Source: Chitinophaga sp. CF418 (GTDB lineage: Bacteria; Bacteroidota; Bacteroidia; Chitinophagales; Chitinophagaceae). From it: a stretch of 64,000 bases of DNA. Location: contig NZ_FRCN01000014.1 of NCBI RefSeq assembly GCF_900142925.1, forward strand, positions 1-64,000, in the 5' to 3' direction. Shown here one piece after another: positions 41,785 to 51,500 of the stretch. The notes below the pieces were generated by a model. The model was not told the origin of the DNA, did not search any database, and was given only the letters and a program-made list of their open reading frames with translations. The translations under genes were made by a program, and so were the position numbers. Within the stretch, counting starts at the first letter, position 1. The number at the start of each line of letters is the position of its first letter.

Positions 41785-44661
41785 ATGGCAAAGAAGAAAG
41801 AGAATGTAATAACGCCTGACCCGGCACCGGTCACGGCAGATGACCATATAGCAGTGTTTGGCGCCAGGGCACATAACCTGAAAAATCTGGACCTGCAGTT
41901 ACCCAAGAATAAACTGGTAGTCATTACGGGCATCAGCGGAAGCGGAAAATCCTCCCTTGCGTTCGATACCATTTATGCCGAAGGCCAGAGGCGATACATG
42001 GAGAGCTTCTCCGCCTACGCCCGCCAGTTTATCGGTGATATGGAAAGACCTGACGTGGATAAGATCACCGGCCTTTCCCCGGTAATCTCCATCGAACAGA
42101 AGACGACCAACAAAAACCCCCGTTCTACGGTGGGTACCATCACAGAAATCTATGACTTCCTCCGTCTCCTTTACGCACGTGTAGGCCTTGCCTATTCATA
42201 TAATACCGGCAAACGCATGACCCGCTTCTCCGAAGAAGAGATCCTGGATCATGTGTTCAAAAACTATCCGAAGAAGAAGCTGGTAATATTAGCTCCGCTC
42301 ATCCGTGGCCGTAAAGGACACTACCGCGAGCTGTTCGAACAACTCCGTAAACAGGGCTACCTCAAAGTACGCGTCAACGGAGAGATCCTTGACCTGAAAG
42401 AACGTATGCAGGTGGACCGTTACAAGATCCATGACATTGAACTGGTAGTGGACCGCATCCAGGTACAGGATGACGCCCGTACCCGTATCAGCCAGAGCGT
42501 GCAGAAAGCTCTCCAGATGGGTAAAGGCCTGCTCTTCATCATGGACAACGACAGCGGAAAGGTCAGCCAGTACAGTAAACAACTGATGTGTGAGGATACC
42601 GGCCTTTCCTACGAAGAGCCATCTCCCAACACATTCTCCTTTAACTCCCCCTACGGAGCCTGCCCCCGCTGTAAAGGACTGGGTACCATCTACCAGATAG
42701 ACATGGATGCCATCATTCCTGATTATTCTATTTCTATCAATGATGGCGGCCTTGCACCCCTCGGTGAAGCCCGTGATACCTTTACCTTCAAACAGGTACA
42801 GCAGCTGGCCCGTAAACATAAATTCTCCCTGACAGCTCCTATCTCCGAACTGCCGCAGAAGACCTTAAACCTCCTGCTGTTTGGTGACGAGAACGGTAAG
42901 CTGGAGATGGATATGGAATTTGGCGACGGCGCAGAAGAAGCTTACAACAACGAATTTGAAGGAGTGATCAATACCGTGCGCCGTTATTTCAACGATACTT
43001 CCTCCGATGCTGTACGTAACTGGGCAGAAAGCTTCATGAAGCTCCACACCTGTCCTGAATGTAACGGTACCCGCCTGAAAAAGGAGAGCCTCTTCTTTAA
43101 AGTGGATGAAAAGAATATCGCGGAACTGGGCAGCATGGATCTCGACAAGCTACAGGACTGGTTCAAAGACATTGAAAAACGCCTGGATAAAAAGCAGAAT
43201 ACCATCGCCAAAGATATCCTCAAAGAGATCCGTGAGCGCCTGGGATTCCTCCTCAATGTAGGACTGAACTACCTCACCCTTTACCGCTCTACCCGTACAC
43301 TGAGCGGTGGCGAGAGCCAGCGTATACGCCTGGCCACACAGATAGGCTCCCAGCTGATGGGGATCACTTACATCCTGGATGAGCCCAGCATCGGACTTCA
43401 CCAACGGGATAACATGCAGCTGATCGACGCCCTCCGCAACCTGAAGGAGATGGGCAACACAGTGATCGTGGTAGAACACGACAAAGACATCATGCTGCAC
43501 GCCGACTACCTCGTGGACATTGGTCCCGGTGCCGGTGTACACGGCGGACAGATCATCGCCCAGGGCGCACCGTCCCACATCCTGAAACTGGACACACCTA
43601 CCGCCGGTTACCTGAATGGGAAACGGGTAGTACCGGTACCTGCCGAACGCCGTAAAGGCAACGGTAAGGCATTGGAACTGAAAGGCGCCACCGGTAATAA
43701 CCTGAAGAACGTCAGTGTGAAATTCCCTCTTGGGATATTCATCTGCGTTACCGGCGTATCTGGTAGCGGCAAGTCCACCCTGATCAACGAAACACTCTAC
43801 CCTATCCTCAGTAAACATGCCTACGACTCCAACATGGAGCCGATGCCTTACAAAAGCATCAAAGGGCTGGAGAACATCGATAAGGTAATAGAAATAGACC
43901 AATCCCCGATCGGACGTACCCCCCGGAGCAACCCTGCTACCTACTGCGGATTCTTTACCGACATCCGCCAGCTGTTCTCCCAGGTGCCGGAAGCCAAAAT
44001 CAGGGGTTACAATGCAGGCCGTTTCTCCTTCAATGTGAAAAGCGGACGCTGTGATGTTTGTGAAGGCGGCGGCATGCGCGTTATCGAAATGAACTTCCTC
44101 CCGGATGTATACGTACACTGTGAGAAATGTAACGGACGCCGCTACAACAGGGAAACACTCGAAATCCGGTATAAAGGGAAATCCATCTCCGACGTACTGG
44201 ACATGACTGTAGATGAAGCCGTGGAATTTTTCCAGCCTGTCAACTACATTTACCGCAAGATCAAAACCCTCCAGGATGTGGGCTTAGGTTACATCACCCT
44301 GGGACAATCGGCGGTAACGCTTTCCGGAGGGGAGGCCCAACGTGTAAAACTGGCTACCGAGCTTTCCAAAAAAGATACGGGTAAGACCATCTACATCCTG
44401 GACGAACCTACTACTGGTCTTCATTTCCAGGATATTCAGCTGCTCCTGAACGTTCTCAATAAACTGGTAGACCGGGGTAACACCGTACTGGTAATTGAAC
44501 ATAACCTGGACGTTATCAAAATGGCCGATCATATTATCGACCTGGGGCCTGAAGGTGGCGCCGGCGGTGGAACTATCCTCTGTAGCGGTACGCCTGAAGA
44601 AGTGGCCAACTGCAAGGACAGCCATACCGCCCGGTTCCTGAAGCCGGAACTGAAGAATTAA
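41785..44661 (+). CDS. uvrA: Excinuclease ABC subunit A
   Basis: 958 residues, normal for UvrA. It is the damage-recognition ATPase of nucleotide excision repair and loads UvrB. Two ABC modules are complete: Walker A GISGSGKSS near residue 50 with signature LSGGESQRIRLA, and Walker A GVSGSGKST near 655 with signature LSGGEAQRVKLA. The zinc-finger cysteines are in CPRCKGLGT, CPECNGTR, CDVCEGGG and CEKCNGRR. The N-terminus carries about 22 extra polar residues before the usual start of homology. A terminator-like hairpin stands directly in front of it. Confidence 0.98.
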   Translation: MAKKKENVITPDPAPVTADDHIAVFGARAHNLKNLDLQLPKNKLVVITGISGSGKSSLAFDTIYAEGQRRYMESFSAYARQFIGDMERPDVDKITGLSPVISIEQKTTNKNPRSTVGTITEIYDFLRLLYARVGLAYSYNTGKRMTRFSEEEILDHVFKNYPKKKLVILAPLIRGRKGHYRELFEQLRKQGYLKVRVNGEILDLKERMQVDRYKIHDIELVVDRIQVQDDARTRISQSVQKALQMGKGLLFIMDNDSGKVSQYSKQLMCEDTGLSYEEPSPNTFSFNSPYGACPRCKGLGTIYQIDMDAIIPDYSISINDGGLAPLGEARDTFTFKQVQQLARKHKFSLTAPISELPQKTLNLLLFGDENGKLEMDMEFGDGAEEAYNNEFEGVINTVRRYFNDTSSDAVRNWAESFMKLHTCPECNGTRLKKESLFFKVDEKNIAELGSMDLDKLQDWFKDIEKRLDKKQNTIAKDILKEIRERLGFLLNVGLNYLTLYRSTRTLSGGESQRIRLATQIGSQLMGITYILDEPSIGLHQRDNMQLIDALRNLKEMGNTVIVVEHDKDIMLHADYLVDIGPGAGVHGGQIIAQGAPSHILKLDTPTAGYLNGKRVVPVPAERRKGNGKALELKGATGNNLKNVSVKFPLGIFICVTGVSGSGKSTLINETLYPILSKHAYDSNMEPMPYKSIKGLENIDKVIEIDQSPIGRTPRSNPATYCGFFTDIRQLFSQVPEAKIRGYNAGRFSFNVKSGRCDVCEGGGMRVIEMNFLPDVYVHCEKCNGRRYNRETLEIRYKGKSISDVLDMTVDEAVEFFQPVNYIYRKIKTLQDVGLGYITLGQSAVTLSGGEAQRVKLATELSKKDTGKTIYILDEPTTGLHFQDIQLLLNVLNKLVDRGNTVLVIEHNLDVIKMADHIIDLGPEGGAGGGTILCSGTPEEVANCKDSHTARFLKPELKN

Positions 44662-44865
44662 CAGCCGGACGTCCTATTTAATATACCTCCGCCTTCTTAC
44701 CAAAGGGAGCTTTGTTTCTCCCATTGGTAGACGGACAACCGGCAAGGTTGCGTAGGCATACTCAATTTTGAGCACTCAGCAAAAATGATATAGAGCCCTT
44801 TCCGTGGGTGATTAATTTCACCTGCGGAAAGCGGAACTTGTAAAGGGAACTCGTAATTTGCAGGC

Positions 44866-45342
44866 ATGAAATACATTTCTGGGATTATAGCAATACTACT
44901 GCTGTCAGTATTTGCGGCCTGTGAAGATGAAACCAAAAGTTGTGACCAGACCCTGATCAGTGACCTGGGCATGAACTTTAAGAAGGACACATTGCAAGGC
45001 TTTTTAGTTAAAGATACCATCTGGCCCAAGGTGACCATGTATGCATTGGGAAGAGACTCGATCGTTAAAAAACAGCCAAGATCCAGCGTGTTTATGTCAT
45101 TAGACCCACTGGCAGACAGCAGCAGGTTTTACCTGAAACTGGATTCCACCATGATCCCAGACACCTTGACCTTCCGGTATAAAAGGAAACAGAATTTTGT
45201 GTCGCCAGGATGTGGATTTGCCACCTTCTTCACCCTCGATACGGTGATCACCACCTATCATACCATTGACTCTTTACATATTAATAACAGGGAAGTAAAC
45301 AGCACGAATGATACGCACATTTCTTTATTCTTTATCTATTAG
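44866..45342 (+). CDS. DUF6452 family lipoprotein
   Basis: 158 residues with a lipoprotein signal (IIAILLLSVFAACED). The mature part matches the Bacteroidota DUF6452 pattern: CDQTLISDLGMNF, a beta-rich middle and VSPGCGFATFFTLD near the end. Its last 35 bases overlap the start of the DUF6048 gene, so the pair is made together. Function unknown; envelope location is inferred from the signal. Confidence 0.85.
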   Translation: MKYISGIIAILLLSVFAACEDETKSCDQTLISDLGMNFKKDTLQGFLVKDTIWPKVTMYALGRDSIVKKQPRSSVFMSLDPLADSSRFYLKLDSTMIPDTLTFRYKRKQNFVSPGCGFATFFTLDTVITTYHTIDSLHINNREVNSTNDTHISLFFIY

Positions 45343-46189
45343 TCTGGCCGGCCTGCTCACACAAGCTACTCAGGCTCAGGTAAAACCTGCTGGAGATACC
45401 AGTATCAAAAAAACGGCTGTGGATACTTCCGCCCCCAAACCCGTGCAACGTCCGCCGGCAACAGCTGCTCCCGCCAGGAAAGCAGCAGACACCTCCGGAC
45501 GCAAACCTGCACAACATCCACCGGTAGCGGCTGTTCCTGCCAAAAAACCGGATTCTGTCTATTACGTTCCTGGCGGCCTCCGTCTGGGTATAGATATCAG
45601 CCGTTTTGCCCTGCACTTCTTCCAGCCCTACAGAACTGACGTAGCGGTACAGGCAGACGTACGCCTTAATAAGAAGCTCTATGGCGCTTTTGAAGTCGGT
45701 TATAACCGTACCTCTCACAGCGATACCAGCTATACCTATAAAGGCAGTGGTGCATATACCACCATCGGCGTGGATTATGACTTTCTGAAAAAGAAGGATC
45801 CTACTGATAAGAATATGGTATACGGCGGCATCCATTATGGCTTTGCCCGCAATAGCTACGAAGCTCCTGCCTACAATATCCACAATCAATACTGGGACTC
45901 CGAAACACCCGGCTCATTTCCTAAAACAAACATGACCGCCCACTGGATCGAGCTGACATTTGGTATGAGAGTGGAAGCACTCCCTAATTTATTCCTGGGA
46001 TGGGCAGTACGTGAAAAGATCATGCTCGCCAACAACGCTGCTGAAGGGTTTGATCCTATTATCATTCCTGGTTTTGGCAGCGGCTCCAAGAGTTCGCAGT
46101 TCGATATGACTTACACGGTATCTTATTATATTCCGTTGTATAAGATAAAGATCCGCGAATCCCGGGAACCAAAAAAGAAGAAAGACTAA
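45308..46189 (+). CDS. DUF6048 family outer-membrane beta-barrel-like protein
   Basis: 293 residues. A signal peptide (FLYSLSISLAGLLTQATQAQ) is followed by a Pro/Ala-rich linker with two similar units (DTSAPKPVQRPPATAAPARK and DTSGRKPAQHPPVAAVPAKK, residues about 39-79). The rest alternates polar and hydrophobic residues, as in an outer-membrane barrel (KLYGAFEVGYNRTSHSDTSY; YTVSYYIPLYKIKI). It overlaps the DUF6452 gene by 35 bases and the GNAT gene on the other strand by 4 bases. Function unknown. Confidence 0.82.
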   Translation: MIRTFLYSLSISLAGLLTQATQAQVKPAGDTSIKKTAVDTSAPKPVQRPPATAAPARKAADTSGRKPAQHPPVAAVPAKKPDSVYYVPGGLRLGIDISRFALHFFQPYRTDVAVQADVRLNKKLYGAFEVGYNRTSHSDTSYTYKGSGAYTTIGVDYDFLKKKDPTDKNMVYGGIHYGFARNSYEAPAYNIHNQYWDSETPGSFPKTNMTAHWIELTFGMRVEALPNLFLGWAVREKIMLANNAAEGFDPIIIPGFGSGSKSSQFDMTYTVSYYIPLYKIKIRESREPKKKKD

Positions 46190-46641
46190 GCTTCCCTGAT
46201 CATCTCTATATGCGGGATGTCGTCTTCCAGGTACATCTCACTGCTTTGTTTAAAGCCTAAAGAAGCGTAGAACTTCTCCAGGTATTGCTGTGCGCCTATT
46301 TTGATAGGCACCTTGCCGAACCGTCCTTCTACTACCGCAATAGAGTGTTCCATCAGTTTTTTGCCAATACCGGTCCTTCTGGCGCGGGGAGAAGTCACCA
46401 CTCTTCCAATAGAGCACATGTCAAACTTGATACCCGGACCAAATACACGGGTGTAGGCTACCAGCTCATTGTCCAGCTCATCATCAAATCCCATGATATG
46501 TACAGCCAGCTGGTCCGCATTATCCATATCCTGGAAGACACAGTTCTGTTCCACTACAAATACTTCGCTCCTGAGGCGCAATAATGCGTATAGCTCCTGC
46601 GTGGTTAACTCTTCAAATGTCTTGGTAATCCAATGTATCAT
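46186..46641 (-). CDS. GNAT family N-acetyltransferase (ElaA-like)
   Basis: 151 residues matching the ElaA group: LRSEVFVVEQNCVFQDMDNAD at the N-terminus, the acetyl-CoA loop VVTSPRARRTGIGKKLM, and the C-terminal FYASLGFKQSSEMYLEDDIPHIEM. These enzymes transfer an acetyl group from acetyl-CoA to an unknown amine. Its stop overlaps that of DUF6048 by 4 bases. Confidence 0.92.
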   Translation of the reverse strand: MIHWITKTFEELTTQELYALLRLRSEVFVVEQNCVFQDMDNADQLAVHIMGFDDELDNELVAYTRVFGPGIKFDMCSIGRVVTSPRARRTGIGKKLMEHSIAVVEGRFGKVPIKIGAQQYLEKFYASLGFKQSSEMYLEDDIPHIEMIREA

Positions 46642-46686
46642 AAGATTGTTATTTATTTGATTCGTGCGGGGTTATGCCCGATAAAT

Positions 46687-46740
46687 CCCCCGGTTTTGCA
46701 ACCCGGGGCCACAAACACATCGCCCCAACGGGGCATGGCA
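46687..46740 (-). repeat. REP-like palindromic unit, left half of an inverted pair
   Basis: A CCCGG-TTTTGCAA-CCGGG hairpin, then CCACAAACA, then a GCCCC-AAC-GGGGC hairpin. This is the reverse complement layout of the unit about 65 bases to the right. Confidence 0.55.
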
Positions 46741-46804
46741 TACAAACCATCCACCTCGATCAAAAATCGTGTGTTTAGAGCAAATGTAATTAACAAAACA
46801 CAAT

Positions 46805-46856
46805 AGGACTCCGTCAGGAGTCCCATGTTTGTAGCCCGGGGTTTTAACCCCGGGGT
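46805..46856 (+). repeat. REP-like palindromic unit, right half of an inverted pair
   Basis: A GGACTCC-GTCA-GGAGTCC hairpin, then TGTTTGTAGCC, then a CCCGGGGTT-TT-AACCCCGGGG hairpin. Best-preserved copy of the family in the window. Confidence 0.6.
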
Positions 46857-46883
46857 CGATCAATACACGAGGGGTCGATCAAT
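46853..46883 (+). repeat. Short tandem repeat at the edge of the REP-like element
   Basis: GGGGTCGATCAAT occurs twice, 18 bases apart, immediately after the right unit. Confidence 0.6.
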
Positions 46884-47042
46884 GCGTCCCCCCGGGGATT
46901 GGATTGCATTCGGGGAATCGCGAATTAATCGCCTTCGAAATGGGAATCATTCGACCATATCCGCCGGAAGCGGAAACAAACAACAACAAATGGTAAAATA
47001 AATAATAAATTAGCCGGGAATTTTTCGAGAAACAGCAAGATT

Positions 47043-48539
47043 ATGAGTACCCATGCCATTCCATTCCTTTCATTGGAACACATCACCGTTCGTTACCTGG
47101 ATACAACCCTCTTCACCGGCCTGGACTGGCATATCAATACAGGAGAACAATGGGCAATCACCGGTCCCAGTGGCTCAGGTAAATCCGCCCTGCTCAATAC
47201 GATAGCGGGAAAGTTCAATGTGATCAATGGCAGTATTCATCATCATTTCAGCGAAACTTACCGCCAGCAGCATACTATCACCGACCCATATTTCAGCTAC
47301 AGGGACCTGCAGGCACTGGTGGGACACCATCATACCTTCAGAAACCGCTCTAATACCACCACAGACTTCTACTACCAGCAACGGTTCAACAGCATGGATT
47401 CCTCGGATGCTCCTACCGTACGGGAATACCTCTACGGAGAATCAGGTGCTACACCAGAGCAGACTCCTATCCTGGAACCGCTGAAGATCCCGGCATTGAT
47501 GGATAAAGAACTGATCAAGCTTTCCAACGGGGAAACCCGCCGTGTGATGATTGCAAAATCATTGTTAAAACAGCCGGTATTGCTGATGCTGGACAATCCT
47601 TTCAGTGGTTTGGACGTTCAGACAAGAAAGCACTTCAGTGATATGGTAAACAGGATCATTGCCGGAGGCACTACCGTAGTGCTGGTCACTTCCCCAACAG
47701 AAGTACCGGAAAATATCACCCATGTTCTGACACTGGAGGAAGGCCATATAACAGGGAAGTACACACGGGAAGAGTATCTGAAGATACCTCAGCCGGTCAC
47801 CACCCAAAGCTGGCAGGTGGATGAGGAAAAGATAAGGGCGATTGTGAAAAACACACCGTCTCCATATGACACCATCATCAGGATGGAACACATAAAAGTG
47901 CAGTATGGCGAACATTTGATCCTCGACGATGTTAACTGGATAGTAAAGCCTAACGAGAAATGGGCTTTGCTCGGTCATAACGGCGCCGGAAAATCGACCC
48001 TGTTAAGCCTGATAAATGGTGATAATCCGCAGGCTTACGCACAGGAACTGTACCTGTTTGACCGGAAGAGAGGCAGCGGAGAAAGCATCTGGGATATTAA
48101 AAAGAAGATAGGCTTTGTATCACCCGAACTGCACCAATACTTCCAGGCCGGCAGTAATTGCCTGCAGGTAGTTGTATCAGGCTTCTTTGATATTATCGGC
48201 AGCAACCGCCAGGGCACTGCCGAACAACGGGAACACGCCGCTGCGTGGATGGATATACTGGACATTGCAACATATGCAAACCAGGCTTTTAAAGGAGTAC
48301 CCGAAAGTGTACAGCGACTGACCCTCCTGGCCCGCGCCCTGGTAAAAGAACCCCCATTGCTCATTTTCGACGAACCCTGCCAGGGACTCGACCTGCACCA
48401 GAAGGAACATTTTAAACACGTCATTGATATCCTATGTGGTGTGATGGATCTGACCCTTATATTCGTTACACATTACCAGGAAGAGATACCGGCAGCAGTT
48501 ACCAATGTCTTGAAACTGGAAAGGGGGAAACCTATATAA
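47043..48539 (+). CDS. Tandem ATP-binding-cassette protein (ModF/PhrA-like)
   Basis: 498 residues made of two ABC ATPase domains without membrane helices, the layout of ModF (once called photorepair protein PhrA). Module 1 has Walker A GPSGSGKSALLN, signature LSNGETRR and Walker B LLMLDNPFSGLD. Module 2 has Walker A GHNGAGKSTLL, a degenerate signature VPESVQR and Walker B LLIFDEPCQGLD. In E. coli the relative lies near molybdate genes, but none are seen here. Role in this organism is unclear. Confidence 0.9.
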   Translation: MSTHAIPFLSLEHITVRYLDTTLFTGLDWHINTGEQWAITGPSGSGKSALLNTIAGKFNVINGSIHHHFSETYRQQHTITDPYFSYRDLQALVGHHHTFRNRSNTTTDFYYQQRFNSMDSSDAPTVREYLYGESGATPEQTPILEPLKIPALMDKELIKLSNGETRRVMIAKSLLKQPVLLMLDNPFSGLDVQTRKHFSDMVNRIIAGGTTVVLVTSPTEVPENITHVLTLEEGHITGKYTREEYLKIPQPVTTQSWQVDEEKIRAIVKNTPSPYDTIIRMEHIKVQYGEHLILDDVNWIVKPNEKWALLGHNGAGKSTLLSLINGDNPQAYAQELYLFDRKRGSGESIWDIKKKIGFVSPELHQYFQAGSNCLQVVVSGFFDIIGSNRQGTAEQREHAAAWMDILDIATYANQAFKGVPESVQRLTLLARALVKEPPLLIFDEPCQGLDLHQKEHFKHVIDILCGVMDLTLIFVTHYQEEIPAAVTNVLKLERGKPI

Positions 48540-48593
48540 TAATATTATAATACATTTAGTTTACCTTTATATCTTAAACAGCATTTAAACCTC

Positions 48594-51500
48594 ATGGGTC
48601 CCAAAAAACGTCTGGCGGTCGTCTCCGCCTTAGCTGTATGTCTGCTCATTACGTGCATTACAGCCTGTAAAAACACAAAAACAGTCATGAACCCTGCCCT
48701 GGCCAAATACATTGAAGCCTATACCGCCGGGGTTATTTCGAGGCAAAGTACAATCCGGGTACAACTGACCAGCAATGTGAATGTTACTCATACACAGAAC
48801 GAACCTGTGGAAGAGGAACTTTTTGATTTCAGCCCCAACATCAAAGGAAAGGCTTATTGGGTAGACGCTACCACAGTCGAGTTCAGACCCGATGCCAATC
48901 TCGAACCTGGCAAGACCTATAAAGCTACCTTCAAGCTGGGTAAGGTCATGAAGGTGGAAAAAGATCTGAAGGAATTCGACTTCGAATTCCTCGTTATCAA
49001 GCCATCCTATGCGATAGAAGAGTATGGCCTGAAAGCGGCAGGCAGCAATGTACTGAATAAAATGACCTTCTCCGGCGCTATCAGTACCGCCGATACGGAA
49101 GATCCGCAACAGATCGAAAAGGTAGTTAATGCTACCTATGACGGTAAAAAAGTAGCCATCACCTGGCAACACAATGCGGCCGATAAAGTATCCACCTTCA
49201 CCATCGAGAACCTGGTACGTGCGGAAAAAGGCGGCGGCTCGCGTAAGCTGGAACTGAACTGGGACGGTAACCCACTGAAGGTGGACCGCTCCGGCAAAAA
49301 GACAATAGAAGTACCCGCTATCTCCGATTTCAAAGTGCTGGACGTACGTGCTGTGGCTGAAACAGAACAATACGTGCTCGTACAGTTCTCTGACCCCGTT
49401 AGCGTAGCTCAGACACTGGATGGCCTGATCGGTATCAGTGGTGAAAGCGATCTGCGCTTCTCCATTGAAGGCAGTGAGGTAAAGGTTTTCGCTGCTAAAA
49501 GACTAGAAGGGAACTATAACGTTGTGGTGAATGAAGGTATCCTGAATGTGGCTGATAGTAAGCTGGAACAAAGCTTTTCTGCGAATATCATCTTTGAAAA
49601 TACACAACCTTCCGTGACCATCCCCGGCAAAGGTGTGATACTGCCGGAAAGCAATAAACTGGTGATGCCTTTTGAAGCGGTGAACCTCAGTGCTGTGGAC
49701 GTGACCATCATCAAGATCTATGAGAACAATATCCCGCAATATTTACAGCAGAATAGCCTCGACGGTAGCGCGGAATTACGCCGTGTTGGACGCCCGGTAG
49801 TAGAAAAGACCATCCGCCTGGATGCTGATAAATCACTCAACCTCCACAAGCGCAACCGCTTCTTCCTGGATATGGAAAAACTGCTGCGCACCGAACCGGG
49901 TGCTATCTACCGGGTAACCATAGGTTTCCGGAAGTCCTACTCCCTCCTGGGATGCTCTTCTACTGAAAGTGAGAATGGTACGAGCACAAATGAAGGAGAA
50001 AGCGATGAAGAATACTATGGTGGTTATTACGGCAATGACAAATTAGATGAAGACGACGATTTCTGGCGCCGTTATGATAACTACTACCCATATGGTTATT
50101 CCTGGGATGAGCGTGACAATCCATGCTCCAACTCCTACTACAATAAAGACAGATGGGCCTCCCGCAATGTCTTCTCCTCCAATATCGGTCTTACCGCCAA
50201 AAGAGGAAATGACAACAGTATGCTGATTGCCGTAACAGATATCCGCGATACGAAACCAATGATCGGTGTGGAACTGGAGTTGCTCGACTATCAGAACCAG
50301 GTCATCTTCAAAACTAAGAGTGATGGCGAAGGTCTGGCTACTTTCGATCTGAAACGCAAGCCTTATCTGCTCGTTGCTAAAAAAGATGATGAAAGAGGTT
50401 ACCTGAAACTGGATGATGGTAACTCCCTGCCACTGGGCCGTTTTGATGTGAAAGGTGAAGAAGTACAGAGCGGCATCAAAGGCTTCCTGTATGGCGAACG
50501 TGGGGTATGGCGCCCCGGCGATACGCTGTTCCTGACCTTCATCCTGGAAGATAAACAACAGAAACTGCCTGCTAATCACCCGGTAACACTGGAGCTGTAC
50601 AATCCTAAAGGACAGTTATACAGACAACTGAACGGACTGCAGTCTGTAAATGGTTTCTATCGTTTTACTACTGCCACTTCTCCTGATGATCTGACCGGTA
50701 ACTGGACGGCTAAAGTAAAAGTAGGTGGTGCGGTATTTACCAAAAACCTCCGCATAGAAACTGTTAAGCCTAACAGGCTGAAAATAGATCTCAACTTCGG
50801 CAGGAATACCACGCTCTCTAAGACGTCTCCAACTGAGGGTACACTGAATGCCCGCTGGCTGTTCGGCGCTACCGCACAGAACCTGAAGGCAAAGGTGGAT
50901 GTGTCACTCACACAGCAGACTACCAGCTTCAAGAACTTTAAGGATTATCATTTCGACGATCCTATCACCCACTTCGAAGCTGAAAGCAAGACCATCTTTG
51001 AAAGCAGCCTGGGCGAGAATGGTACAGCACCTGTAAAAGTGGATCTGCCATTGGGTAAAATAGCTCCCGGCCAGCTGAAGGCGAGCTTCGAGATCAAAGT
51101 ATTTGAGCCAGGTGGCGATTTCAGTATTGACCACTTCTCTATGCCATATAATCCGTTTGCATCTTATACCGGTATCAAAATGCCGGAAGGCGACCGCATG
51201 ACGGGTATGTTGCTCACAGACAAACCTCATCCTGTAAGCATCGTGAACGTAGATGAAAACGGTAACCTGCTGAGCGGAAACCAGGAAGTACAGGTAGAAC
51301 TGTACAAGATCCGCTGGCGTTGGTGGTGGGATGAGAACGGTGAGGATGAATTCAGCAACTTCACGCAGGACAGCTACAACCAGCTCCTGAAGAAAGAAAC
51401 AATGACACTGCGCGGTGGTAAAGGTACCTGGAACCTGCAGATAGCTTACCCAGACTGGGGACGTTACCTTGTGCGTGTAAAAGACCTGAAGAGCGGCCAT

